21,959 nt of DNA from contig SXHS01000261.1 in assembly GCA_005773145.1 (NCBI GenBank), positions 1 to 21,959 of the forward strand, in the 5' to 3' direction. The stretch comes from Planctomycetaceae bacterium. GTDB taxonomy: Bacteria > Planctomycetota > Planctomycetia > Pirellulales > Pirellulaceae. The notes under the pieces were generated by a model, which saw only the letters and a list, made by a program, of their open reading frames with translations, made no database searches and was not told the origin of the DNA. Below are positions 1-7,926 of the stretch, one piece after another; the stretch's first letter is position 1; the number at the start of each line of letters is the position of its first letter. A program made the position numbers and the translations under genes.

Positions 1-48
1 ACGTCATCCCGAGGGTCCCACGGCGCACTGTCGTCCCGGCTCGTGACG

Positions 49-63
49 TTGGCCTTTGGCCAA
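49..63. repeat. Short hairpin, 6-bp stem
   Basis: TTGGCC (49-54) pairs with GGCCAA (58-63) around a TTT loop. It is the first of four hairpins spaced by 13-40 bases at the left edge. Confidence 0.6.
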
Positions 64-88
64 CACAGACATTCGGATCCACGCTCTT

Positions 89-107
89 CCTGGGGCGTTG
101 CCCCAGG
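89..107. repeat. Short hairpin, 7-bp stem
   Basis: CCTGGGG (89-95) pairs with CCCCAGG (101-107) around a CGTTG loop. No T-run follows, so it is more likely an interspersed palindrome than an intrinsic terminator. Confidence 0.6.
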
Positions 108-120
108 CTACGATGACACA

Positions 121-133
121 TGGCCTGCGGCCA
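121..133. repeat. Short hairpin, 5-bp stem
   Basis: TGGCC (121-125) pairs with GGCCA (129-133) around a TGC loop. It belongs to the same cluster of palindromes as 49-63 and 89-107. Confidence 0.5.
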
Positions 134-170
134 TGCCCGTGCGGCCGTTGATCCTCACTGGCGCACACAT

Positions 171-220
171 GCACGGGCGGGCAAGCCGCCCGTGGCGCCC
201 AAAGATGTGTGGTACAACGA
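171..220 (-). repeat. Dispersed repeat, copy 1
   Basis: Read on the minus strand, this ~50-base segment matches 3277-3327 on the plus strand at nearly every position. It contains a hairpin with 8-bp stem (173-180 with 186-193). Its core, CACATCTTTGGGCGCCAC read on the minus strand, also appears with one change at about 21900-21917. Spurious frames through copies 1 and 2 share the peptide VAPKDVWYNE, which confirms the match. Confidence 0.85.
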
Positions 221-355
221 GCCCTTGCGGGGAGGAGGGGGGTGCGAAGTGCGCGCCCGATGTCATCGACCTCTGTTGGATCGTTGCCCGGTTCTCGCGC
301 AAATTCACCGTGTTCTTTTTCGCCGTACGTCTTGGGAATACAACCCCCACCCCAA

Positions 356-376
356 CCCTCCCAGCAAGGGGGAGGG
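356..376. repeat. CCCTCCC/GGGAGGG palindrome
   Basis: CCCTCCC (356-362) pairs with GGGAGGG (370-376) across AGCAAGG, inside a C-rich then G-rich block (about 341-376). This resembles a widely dispersed intergenic palindrome seen in many bacterial genomes; that is recollection, not a search result. Confidence 0.5.
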
Positions 377-532
377 AGCCAGATCGGGTGAATGAGGGTG
401 ATAGAAAGGATCGGGATTTCCGGTTCGCGGCACTAGGCACCGGGCATGCTCAAGGACTAGCATCGGCGGGGTGCCGCGGGCGAAGGCACGCAAGACAAGC
501 CCCCCGAATGATACTGCCGAGGAGTTCCCATC

Positions 533-2209
533 GTGCAACCTTCCAATTTGTGCCTTCATCGTTTTTGTTATCTCGTGCTCTTGGCCTGGGGAGCGGTTCT
601 GTGCCCGCGCATTGCCCGGGCGTTCGAGCCGGTAGTGGCCGTCAACGACGATCGCAAAGATCCGATCAAGCTCGTCATGCGTCAGCCGTGGTATCGCAAT
701 ACGGTTTATCAATCGATGCCCATATCGACGGTAAAGCTGGAGCTGTTTCCATCCGTGCACATCAAACCAAGTGACATGTTGGGCTGCACGGTGCGGGTGC
801 GGGTTCTGGACGCCGCTGGATCACCAGTTGCCGAGTCGGAACAGACCAATGTCCCGTTGTCCAAATTTGTACGCGCGGAGGTTTCCATCGCGACCCTACC
901 GGCCGGCCAGTACGTCGTGGAGGCTCAATTTATCGACGTCGTCGGTAAACCGATCCATGACACTCGAAACAATCCATGCCGCAACCAGACAAGTCTGACG
1001 ATTGCGCCGCCCATGCCGCACGAAGTGACATTCGATCAACGAGGTGTCTGTCGGATAGGCGGTAAACCGTTTTTTCCGATCACCATGTATCATTACGATC
1101 CGGGCATCCTCGGTTTGGTGAACGATTTTCGGCGCGACCATGGCTTGGAGCCCTTTACGTTGCGACAGTTCTATGAAGACGGCCGAAAAATGGGGATCAA
1201 CGCGGTGCACGACGGTGTGGACGGCGCTACCGAGGAGGGCATCACGACGTTTCTTGAACGATGCCAGGTGATGCATGAAACAGGCATGCGCACCCTTGCG
1301 GTCGTCGACCCGCGCGATTTTCAGCCCGGTACCTTTCCGCGTGTGGTCGGCAATCCGGGTTTGTTGGGCTGGTACACAAACGATGAACCTGGATTGCAAG
1401 TCGATAGCTTGGATGAGCTGCCAGCACGCCTGGGCCCGCGGCATCGAGCGTTGCTTGATCTCGACCCGCACCATCCTCAGGTAATGGCAGACAACACGGT
1501 CTCGGCGCTCAGCATTGATGCTGATTTCGCGGATGTGGTCATGCCCGATCTCTATCCGCAGCGTGGTGGGGACACTCGCGTGCTGGGGCGTGCCGTGCGC
1601 GAGTTGAAACGGCGAAGCAACGGAAAAGCCATTGTCTGGCCGGTGATCCAGGCCTTTCAATTAAGTGGCTACGGAACTCGCCCCAACGGAGAGGTGTATC
1701 ACTATGCCCGCCTGACGCATGAGGAGTTGCGAGTCCTTGCGTTTGACGTGATTGCCTGTGGGGCGACGGGCATTAGCTATTACGCCTTGCAGACCTCCGA
1801 GGGTCCGCAGCTGCTTGCCGATGGCACGAGCCGGCCGTTTTACTTATTGCACGACTTCCCTGACCAGCGCGAGGCGGTCACGCAAACGAACCAGCAATTG
1901 CAGCGGCTGATTCCAGCACTCCTGGAGGGAGAAGACGTGCTCGCATCCCTCCAGCCAACCGAAGGCGATATCGCCGACTGCGATGCACATGTACGCGCGA
2001 TTCAGCACCAAGGAACGTGTTACGTCCTGGTTACCAATCCTGGTCGCCAGGCAACTTCCCTCTCATTCGGTGTGCTGGGGCTTTGGAACGAAACGGGGCG
2101 CGATCTGTACTCGGATGCAACCGTGTCGTTAAAACGAGGACACGGCACGTTGTCCTTGCCCCCCTATGCCGTGCATGTCTTCGCATTTCCGAGTCCGGAT
2201 GCGCCGTGA
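533..2209 (+). CDS. Secreted glycoside-hydrolase-like TIM-barrel protein
   Basis: The 558-residue product begins at GTG 533, with GAGGAG at 519-524 as ribosome binding site. Residues 1-30 form a signal peptide (hydrophobic core about 12-24, likely cut after ARA), so it is exported. Residues about 35-155 look like a beta-sandwich; 165-450 look like a TIM barrel of glycoside-hydrolase type. Seen motifs are PFFPITMYHYDP (179-190), GINAVHDGV (221-229), GWYTNDEP (279-286), VVMPDLYP (335-342) and GATGISYYAL (410-419). E285 at a strand end is the natural candidate for catalytic acid/base; this is inference. A small C-terminal beta domain (about 485-552) follows, as in many carbohydrate-active enzymes. 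The stop lies 15 bases from that of a convergent SMP-30 gene. The exact GH family and substrate are not recognisable; it could be an inactive carbohydrate-binding relative. Confidence 0.8.
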   Translation: MQPSNLCLHRFCYLVLLAWGAVLCPRIARAFEPVVAVNDDRKDPIKLVMRQPWYRNTVYQSMPISTVKLELFPSVHIKPSDMLGCTVRVRVLDAAGSPVAESEQTNVPLSKFVRAEVSIATLPAGQYVVEAQFIDVVGKPIHDTRNNPCRNQTSLTIAPPMPHEVTFDQRGVCRIGGKPFFPITMYHYDPGILGLVNDFRRDHGLEPFTLRQFYEDGRKMGINAVHDGVDGATEEGITTFLERCQVMHETGMRTLAVVDPRDFQPGTFPRVVGNPGLLGWYTNDEPGLQVDSLDELPARLGPRHRALLDLDPHHPQVMADNTVSALSIDADFADVVMPDLYPQRGGDTRVLGRAVRELKRRSNGKAIVWPVIQAFQLSGYGTRPNGEVYHYARLTHEELRVLAFDVIACGATGISYYALQTSEGPQLLADGTSRPFYLLHDFPDQREAVTQTNQQLQRLIPALLEGEDVLASLQPTEGDIADCDAHVRAIQHQGTCYVLVTNPGRQATSLSFGVLGLWNETGRDLYSDATVSLKRGHGTLSLPPYAVHVFAFPSPDAP

Positions 2210-2224
2210 TATAGACATGATCCA

Positions 2225-3106
2225 CTAGTGGGGGGGCAGACTGCGAGAGTATCGTTGCTGGCCGGGAATCGGCCAACGCGTCATCAGCAGTCCCTCCTGC
2301 TTGTCCTCCGTAAGGTAGAGCGTCTGAAAGTCTGGACCGCCAAAAACACAATTGGTCGTCTGTGACCCTCCCGTGGGAATGGATGCTAAATGCTGACCGT
2401 CGGGCCCGATGACCTCCAAGGTTCCACCACCACACATGGCAACCAGTAGGTTTCCCGCGGCGTCCAAGGCCATGCCGTCGGGATAGTGATCGGCGAATTG
2501 ATAAAAGACTTCCGCCGGCCCCAAACGCACGCCGCCGTCCAACAACTCGAATCTCAGAACACGGTGCGTGACACTCTCCGCCACGAGCAGATACCGACCG
2601 TCCGCCGTAATGGTAATCCCGTTGGGAAATCGATGACCTTCACTGAGCACGGTCGTTTCCTGTCGGCGCAAGTCGATTCGAACGATGCGCCCAGGCGCCT
2701 GCAGATCCAGTCCTGGGTCGGTCATGTAGACGATGTCGTGCTCGGCCAGCACCAAATCGTTGGGCCCCAGCAGGCTACCGCCGGTGGTCAGCGTGTCGGC
2801 GAGCACCCGAACGTTCCCCATTGCGGAGATGCCGAGCAATGCATGATTCTTGGCATCGGGCACGAGGAGTTCGCCGGACTCCAAGAGGGCGACCGATTGT
2901 GGCTTACCTCCCGTGTGGACGATCTCGCGCACCTGACCCAAGGGATCGCAGGTCACGACACGCCCCGTCCAGCGGCTGACAAGATAGACATGCCCAGCGC
3001 GATCGACGGCTGGGCCCTCGGGCGAAATGATGCCGGTGGCGAGTTTGGTCCAGGTTACGGAGCCCCAGTCGATAGCAGATTTTTGGCAGTCGTGGTCGGC
3101 GTTCAT
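2225..3106 (-). CDS. SMP-30/gluconolactonase/LRE family protein (cytoplasmic)
   Basis: The family comprises six-bladed beta-propeller, metal-dependent lactonases that open sugar-acid lactones or related esters. From ATG at 3106 the product has 293 residues, close to the family norm. The metal ligand positions are present: E30 (PEGPAVD), N162 (FPNGITI) and D210 (YPDGMAL), with N116 (GPNDLV) near the active site; their spacing follows human SMP-30 E18/N154/D204. No signal peptide is visible. The open frame extends to 3241, but that extension runs through G-rich repeat DNA, so 3106 (AAGGA about 11 bases upstream) or ATG 3118 is preferred. It faces the preceding glycoside-hydrolase-like gene tail to tail and may act on the sugars that enzyme releases; this is inference from position only. 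Confidence 0.85.
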   Translation of the reverse strand: MNADHDCQKSAIDWGSVTWTKLATGIISPEGPAVDRAGHVYLVSRWTGRVVTCDPLGQVREIVHTGGKPQSVALLESGELLVPDAKNHALLGISAMGNVRVLADTLTTGGSLLGPNDLVLAEHDIVYMTDPGLDLQAPGRIVRIDLRRQETTVLSEGHRFPNGITITADGRYLLVAESVTHRVLRFELLDGGVRLGPAEVFYQFADHYPDGMALDAAGNLLVAMCGGGTLEVIGPDGQHLASIPTGGSQTTNCVFGGPDFQTLYLTEDKQEGLLMTRWPIPGQQRYSRSLPPH

Positions 3107-3120
3107 CGACGGTCGCATCC

Positions 3121-3157
3121 TTGGGGCTTGGGGACATGGGGGGACTTGGGGACATGG
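3121..3157. repeat. G-rich direct repeat
   Basis: Three near-identical 10-base units GGGGACATGG / GGGGACTTGG / GGGGACATGG lie at 3130-3139, 3140-3149 and 3148-3157. The block sits just upstream of the preferred start of the SMP-30 gene and accounts for the Pro/Cys-rich N-terminal extension of the longer open frame. Confidence 0.7.
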
Positions 3158-3276
3158 AACAACGGCCTGTACGATAGCGAATCCAGGCGTTGCCGGCTTC
3201 TCTTGGTGATGGTTGACCAATGGGGTATAACCGGCCTTCAAAGTTCACAATGCTTCTCGTTCCCGGCCTCCCGCCC

Positions 3277-3327
3277 TCGTTGTACCACACATCTTTTGGT
3301 GCCACGGACGGGTTATCCGCCCGTGCC
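3277..3327 (+). repeat. Dispersed repeat, copy 2
   Basis: This is the inverted partner of 171-220, beginning TCGTTGTACCACACATC and ending in an imperfect hairpin (3304-3311 with 3317-3324, one wobble position). Copies 1 and 2 bracket the glycoside-hydrolase-like gene and the SMP-30 gene. Confidence 0.85.
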
Positions 3328-3393
3328 TGATCAACAATCAATCGCTCCCAGTAAGAACCTGACGACGACCTGTCAAGAACGGAGAAACGGAGA

Positions 3394-5094
3394 ATGGCAA
3401 TGGATGGCCCCTTACGGTCGCGTTGGCTGGCAGCTCTGCGGCCGGTTGACCCCTGGATTGTGGCCTTTATCGGGCTGGGTGCCCTGGCACAGTTGACGCG
3501 GTATCTGTTGCGATTTCCCCTATGGGACGATGAAGCCTTTTTGGCGGTCAGTTATTTCGACCGTAATTTCTGGCAGATGTTGCAGCCTTTGGAGTATCAC
3601 CAGGTTGCGCCCCTGTTGTACCTCTGGGTGCAATGGAGCGTGATGCAGCTGTTCGGGGTCAATGAATATTCGTTGCGATTGTTTTCGCTCGTCTGCGGGC
3701 TATCGAGTCTGGGACTTTTCGGCTGGGTTTCCGGGCAATTGTCCCGCGGCATACCACGGCGATTGGCGGTGGGGATGTTTTGCGTGGCCTACCCGGTGAC
3801 TCGCTACGCGGTGGAAGCCAAGCAGTATGCAGCGGATTTGATGGTGGCGTTGCTACTGACCGGCGTGGCCATTGCGCTATTGAAGCGTTCCGATCGACGT
3901 CACTGGTATGGGGTGTTGCTGGTGTTGACGCCGTTGGGCATTGGCCTTTCGTTTCCGGCCGTGTTTGTGGCCGGTGGGATTAGTTTGGCAATGGCATGCG
4001 CGGCATTGCGATCCAAACAACGATGGGCGGGATGGCTAGCATGGGGAGCGTACAGCGGTGTTGTGCTCGCCTCATTCGCGGCGGTCTTTCATGTTTCCGC
4101 AGCGGCGCAGAGCGCGGACAATCTAGAGTATCTGCGACGTTGTTGGGCCGACGCTTTCCCGCCGTTGGTGATCTCGCAGCCGTGGTTGTTGGCCAAGTGG
4201 CTGCTGGTCACACATACAAGTGAGATGTTCTCGTACCCAATCGGGGGCGCACGTGGTGCGAGCGTCATCACGGCTGTGTGTGCTGCGGTGGGAGCCTATC
4301 AATTATGGCGTCAGCGGCGTTGGGAATGGCTATTGATGTGCCTGGTGCCATTAGGACTAAATCTGATTGCGGCTGCCCTTCACCGCTATCCCTACGGCGC
4401 TCACGTCCGCTTCGCACTGTATTTCGCCCCTTGGGTGTGCCTATTGGCGGGAGCAGGGCTGACCCGATGCCTGTGGATTGGACTCCGCGGGCACGCTGAC
4501 GCTCGACGAGGCGAGCTCCTCTTTCAGACACGTCTTCAACTCGTGTTGGGACTACTAGCGTTACTTGCGCCGATCACCATGGTGCGCGATGTTATGCATC
4601 CCTATAAGACACCGGGAGATCGTCAAGCGCGGGATCTTGCCCGCTGGATGTGGCCGGCGTTGGCCCGCGATGCCGACGTAGCATGTACCAAAACGGATCT
4701 CCATCATGTATTTGCACCCTATACGTGGGAGTGGGGCGCGTCGGCATTGTATCTCAGTAACCAACGCATCTACGCCGGACCCGCGTCACGACGACAAGCC
4801 GTCATGGTGAGTTCCAACGCCAAGAGTCCGCTGCGCTGCGTCCACTTTCGCAATACGAAGGCCCACGAGGACCCGCAAGCAGTCGCCGCATGGCTCGATC
4901 ACATGCGACAATACTACTCGTGTGAGTCGGTTGCTACGTTTCCGCACGGTCAGACCGGAAACCAATACGAGATGGCCCAACACACGAGCGTTATCGACAT
5001 CTATCACTTCGTGCCGCTGGAGACAAAGATCCCCGGACGCACGGCTCAGGCCGGAGATCGTACGGAGACTCAGCAGCCATCCCGCACGCGGTGA
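3394..5094 (+). CDS. GT-C fold membrane glycosyltransferase (PMT/ArnT-like, GT39/GT83 type)
   Basis: The product has 566 residues. Family members transfer a sugar from a polyprenyl-phosphate donor to lipid or protein acceptors on the outer face of the membrane. About nine to eleven hydrophobic segments can be counted between residues 20 and 390 (for example 20-38, 93-112, 125-137, 147-165, 172-203, 212-230, 288-300, 313-330, 340-360, 378-395). The first outside loop carries LWDDEAF (43-49), matching the catalytic acidic motif position of GT-C enzymes; RYAVEAKQYAADL (137-149) is a second conserved-looking block. The remainder, about 400-566, is a soluble C-terminal tail. GGAG at 3381-3384 lies 9 bases before ATG 3394. 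The acceptor is unknown; cell-surface polysaccharide or lipid is likely. Confidence 0.75.
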   Translation: MAMDGPLRSRWLAALRPVDPWIVAFIGLGALAQLTRYLLRFPLWDDEAFLAVSYFDRNFWQMLQPLEYHQVAPLLYLWVQWSVMQLFGVNEYSLRLFSLVCGLSSLGLFGWVSGQLSRGIPRRLAVGMFCVAYPVTRYAVEAKQYAADLMVALLLTGVAIALLKRSDRRHWYGVLLVLTPLGIGLSFPAVFVAGGISLAMACAALRSKQRWAGWLAWGAYSGVVLASFAAVFHVSAAAQSADNLEYLRRCWADAFPPLVISQPWLLAKWLLVTHTSEMFSYPIGGARGASVITAVCAAVGAYQLWRQRRWEWLLMCLVPLGLNLIAAALHRYPYGAHVRFALYFAPWVCLLAGAGLTRCLWIGLRGHADARRGELLFQTRLQLVLGLLALLAPITMVRDVMHPYKTPGDRQARDLARWMWPALARDADVACTKTDLHHVFAPYTWEWGASALYLSNQRIYAGPASRRQAVMVSSNAKSPLRCVHFRNTKAHEDPQAVAAWLDHMRQYYSCESVATFPHGQTGNQYEMAQHTSVIDIYHFVPLETKIPGRTAQAGDRTETQQPSRTR

Positions 5095-5183
5095 TGGACT
5101 GGGTGGCACTCGCCGCAAGCGGCAATTACTATGGGTGCTAATCGTGTGAGGTCCGCGAATCCTGTACCCTTTCGAGATCCCGT

Positions 5184-6833
5184 ATGAAACGTGATGCGAT
5201 CCAGCGGCTGCGACAGCAGTGGGCGTCCGACGTGACCACTTGGGGCCTCTGGGTGACGCTCGAATCCCCCAGCATCACCGAAATGGCCGTCGGCCTGGGT
5301 TTAGACTGGGTGGTGATCGACGCCGAACACGGCCATCTGGACTGGCAGGACATTCTGGGGCACTTGCGTGCTACCGTGCGCAGCGAAACAGTGGCCCTGG
5401 TGCGGGTGGCCGAGCTGAATGGCGGTTTGATCAAACGCGCCTTGGACATGGGCGCCGATGGAGTTGTCGTGCCCTGGATCGAGACTGTGGAGCAACTGCG
5501 TGACGCGGTCGCCTACGCTCGCTATCCCGTTGAAGGCCGCCGCGGTATCGGCGCGGAGCGGGCAACGTGTTGGGGTGAGTGTTTGGTTGAGCATACGGCA
5601 GATGCCAATCAGCAGGTGCTGGTCGTGCCGATTCTCGAGTCCGTTTCCTCGATGCGCAACGTCGCACGAATGTGTCAGGTGGATGGCGTGGATTTGTTCC
5701 TGTTCGGACCGGCCGACTTTTCCGCGACCGCCGGATATCGCGGCCAATGGGAAGGTCCAGGAGTGGCAGAACAAATTCTTGAGGCGAAGCAAACCATCCG
5801 CCGAGCCGGCAAACAGTGTGGCGTGATGGCGACCAGTTTGGAGAATCAAAAGCAGCGACATCAGCAAGGGTTTCGCTTTATCGGATTGGGACTGGATTCC
5901 ACGCTGTTACTACGATCCCTGCATGCCTCTTTGGCAGCTGTCGGACGTGATCGAACGCTACAGACTTCGCTGGTTCCCCGGACAACGTCGACGGGACCTT
6001 GGACCCAATTGCCTGCGGAGTTTCGACCGGATCGGCCTGAGGTCATGACGGCCGTGGGCGCCGGTGTGGTGAGCGAAGTGGCACGGGGCATCACGTTCGA
6101 GTGTCTCGTGGGAACTCCCCATCAGGCGCGCCATCTTACCACGGGACTCGTCACGATGGCTCCTGGCAGTACCCTGCCGTTACACACCCATCCCGTCTTC
6201 GAATCCATCACGCTGCTGCGCGGGCAGGCCAACCTTGAAGTCGAGGGGCGTAGTTACCATTTGCAGCGGCTCGACAATGTCGTGATCCCCCCCGGATTGG
6301 CGCATGGTGGACGTAATCTGTCGGCTCGCGAGCCCGCCTTGTTTCATATCGCCATGCCCACGGAGACCATCACGCGTGAGTGGGTGGATCGGTTCTTTTC
6401 TCGACGAACCATGCCACTCAACTCGACCGGCGTGCCAGGCGCCGAACGGGTCACGCGGGCCAGCTCCGCGCCCCGCGGAACCGCCGGCAGTCGCACGGAA
6501 TTCATTGACTATTTCAACGAGGATCTCATGCCCGGAATCGATATGAGTGGCGGCTATGGCCTGTTTCATCCGACGGGGCGACTGCCGGCTCACATTCATG
6601 ATTTCGATGAATCTATCTGTATCGTCGGCGGCCTGGCCACTTGCGTTGTCGAGGGCCGCCGCTATGCTTTGCGGGATGCGGCCACCGCGCTACAACCTCG
6701 GGGAAGGGTCCACTATTTTATTAATGAACATGCGGAACCGATGGAAATGATCTGGGTGTATGCGGGACCTCGCCCCGAACGTATCGTGGTGGACGAGGCC
6801 TTCGCGACTGAGGCAGGAAACCCATGGCAGTAG
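5184..6833 (+). CDS. HpcH/HpaI-type aldolase fused to a bicupin
   Basis: The product has 549 residues; HpcH/HpaI aldolases are usually about 250-260. Residues 1-255 form the class II pyruvate aldolase barrel: D46 and H49 (DAEHGH), R74 (LVRV), metal ligands E152 (PILES) and D178 (GPADFS). Spacings match E. coli HpcH D42/H45/R70/E149/D175 to within one residue. Such enzymes reversibly cleave 2-keto-3-deoxy acids into pyruvate and an aldehyde. Residues about 290-395 and 440-535 are two cupins, each with a complete metal-binding set: H334, H336, E340, H374 and H470, H472, E476, H510. The second set is exactly 136 residues after the first, indicating internal duplication. Cytoplasmic, no signal peptide. 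Its 3' end overlaps the dehydrogenase gene by 10 bases, implying translational coupling. The cupins may isomerise, oxidise or sense a sugar acid; which one is not decidable here. Confidence 0.85.
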   Translation: MKRDAIQRLRQQWASDVTTWGLWVTLESPSITEMAVGLGLDWVVIDAEHGHLDWQDILGHLRATVRSETVALVRVAELNGGLIKRALDMGADGVVVPWIETVEQLRDAVAYARYPVEGRRGIGAERATCWGECLVEHTADANQQVLVVPILESVSSMRNVARMCQVDGVDLFLFGPADFSATAGYRGQWEGPGVAEQILEAKQTIRRAGKQCGVMATSLENQKQRHQQGFRFIGLGLDSTLLLRSLHASLAAVGRDRTLQTSLVPRTTSTGPWTQLPAEFRPDRPEVMTAVGAGVVSEVARGITFECLVGTPHQARHLTTGLVTMAPGSTLPLHTHPVFESITLLRGQANLEVEGRSYHLQRLDNVVIPPGLAHGGRNLSAREPALFHIAMPTETITREWVDRFFSRRTMPLNSTGVPGAERVTRASSAPRGTAGSRTEFIDYFNEDLMPGIDMSGGYGLFHPTGRLPAHIHDFDESICIVGGLATCVVEGRRYALRDAATALQPRGRVHYFINEHAEPMEMIWVYAGPRPERIVVDEAFATEAGNPWQ

Positions 6834-7873
6834 ACTCGCATTCGTCGTTTCGTGTCGCACTCACGGCGGACTTCTACAACTCCGACCAACAGTGCCACTA
6901 TCCCGACATCGGCCTTTCTTTGTTGGCCGAGGCGGGTATCCCGGTGCAAAGATTCGATCGACATCGGCCGATCATCGAGGCCGGACAGTGGCGGGAAGCA
7001 CAGGGAATCATCTGCCTCACACCGCGCGTGACGGCCGCCAGCCTCACCCCGTCGGATGATCTATTAGTCATCGGACGCTTTGGCGTTGGCTACGACAGCG
7101 TGGATGTGGCCGCATGTACGGCATCCGACGTCATGCTGTGCATCGCTGCTGGTGCCGTGGATCGGCCCGTCGCCGAGGCAACCGTTGGTTGGATCATTGC
7201 CCTCACCCACCACATTCGCACCAAGGACCATCTGGTGCGCACGGGGCGCTGGGATGATCGCAACGCCTATATGGGAACCGAACTGCGAGACCGGACGCTG
7301 GGGATCGTCGGTTGCGGTGGCATCGGTAAGGCCGTTCTGCAATTGCTGAGCAGTTTCAACATGAACCGCCCACTGGTCTACGATCCGTGCCTGACGGCAG
7401 AGGCTATCGCGGCACTCGGTGCGGAACCGGTCACGCTGGACGATCTGCTGCGCCGCGCGGATTTTGTCTCGATCCACTGTCCCCTAAACGCGCAGTCTCG
7501 TGGGCTGATCGCAGCCCGCGAATTGGCCTTGATGAAACCGACCGCCTATTTGATCAACACCGCACGAGGCGGCATCGTCGACGAGTCGGCCCTGTACGCT
7601 GCCTTGTGCGAACGTCGAATCGCCGGCGCCGCCATCGACTGCTTTGAACAAGAGCCCATTTTATCCCCTCCTAAATGGGCCACCTTGGATAATGTCATTC
7701 TAGCGCCGCATTCCATCGCCTGGACCCACGAGATGTTTCGCGACATCGGCCGTTGCGCCTGCCAAGTCATGATCGATCTGTCTCAACATCGCGTTCCGGC
7801 TGGTATCGTGAATCGCGAAGTGTTGGACCGGCCAAGTTTTCAGGACAAGTGGCGACGACTGTGTCCCAAGTGA
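6824..7873 (+). CDS. D-isomer-specific 2-hydroxyacid dehydrogenase
   Basis: The product has 349 residues, of the family including phosphoglycerate dehydrogenase and glyoxylate/hydroxypyruvate reductase, which interconvert 2-keto and D-2-hydroxy acids using NAD(P). The Rossmann motif is G163-C-G-G-I-G168, followed by D187 at the end of the second strand, which favours NAD over NADP. Further hallmarks are HCPLN (218-222), NTARGG with catalytic R248, E277 in FEQEP, and catalytic H296 in APHSIAW. GRFGVGYDSVD (84-94) is the usual substrate-domain block. ATG 6824 lies inside the preceding gene, with AGGA just upstream. Coupling to the aldolase-bicupin suggests it acts on the same carbon skeleton, for example reducing a keto acid product. 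No C-terminal ACT domain is present, so a regulated SerA is unlikely. Confidence 0.9.
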   Translation: MAVDSHSSFRVALTADFYNSDQQCHYPDIGLSLLAEAGIPVQRFDRHRPIIEAGQWREAQGIICLTPRVTAASLTPSDDLLVIGRFGVGYDSVDVAACTASDVMLCIAAGAVDRPVAEATVGWIIALTHHIRTKDHLVRTGRWDDRNAYMGTELRDRTLGIVGCGGIGKAVLQLLSSFNMNRPLVYDPCLTAEAIAALGAEPVTLDDLLRRADFVSIHCPLNAQSRGLIAARELALMKPTAYLINTARGGIVDESALYAALCERRIAGAAIDCFEQEPILSPPKWATLDNVILAPHSIAWTHEMFRDIGRCACQVMIDLSQHRVPAGIVNREVLDRPSFQDKWRRLCPK

Positions 7874-7926
7874 TTCTGTCCCAAGTATGGGAAAGCCCTT
7901 GTCGCGACGGCCCCCCGGATGATTCG

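Larger units (their letters stand above)
1..532. other. Non-coding region with palindromic repeats
   Basis: No credible gene is seen here; open frames run through repeat DNA and their translations resemble no family. The stretch is a mosaic of short inverted repeats: 49-63 (TTGGCC/GGCCAA), 89-107 (CCTGGGG/CCCCAGG), 121-133 (TGGCC/GGCCA), 173-193 (ACGGGCGG/CCGCCCGT) and 356-376 (CCCTCCC/GGGAGGG). Bases 171-220 are one copy of a repeat that recurs inverted at 3277-3327. The promoter of the downstream secreted protein gene should lie here, but I could not pick a convincing -35/-10 pair. Confidence 0.7.

Noticed and set aside
43..774. 243-codon open frame at the left edge
   Set aside because: It runs through hairpin repeats and then antisense-shifted over the secreted hydrolase gene; composition is Arg/Pro/Ser-rich and no family is recognisable.
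896..1660. 254-codon open frame on the minus strand
   Set aside because: It lies wholly inside the glycoside-hydrolase-like gene and has no domain, ribosome binding site or signal; it is a shadow frame in GC-rich DNA.
3107..3241. N-terminal extension of the SMP-30 gene
   Set aside because: The 45 extra residues are encoded by G-rich direct repeats and are unlike the family N-terminus.
171..3327. Possible composite transposon
   Set aside because: No transposase or target-site duplication is visible between or in the repeats; kept only as an observation on inverted repeats.
2486..3496. 336-codon open frame on the plus strand
   Set aside because: It is antisense to the SMP-30 gene, whose lactonase motifs are clear on the minus strand, and passes through repeat DNA.
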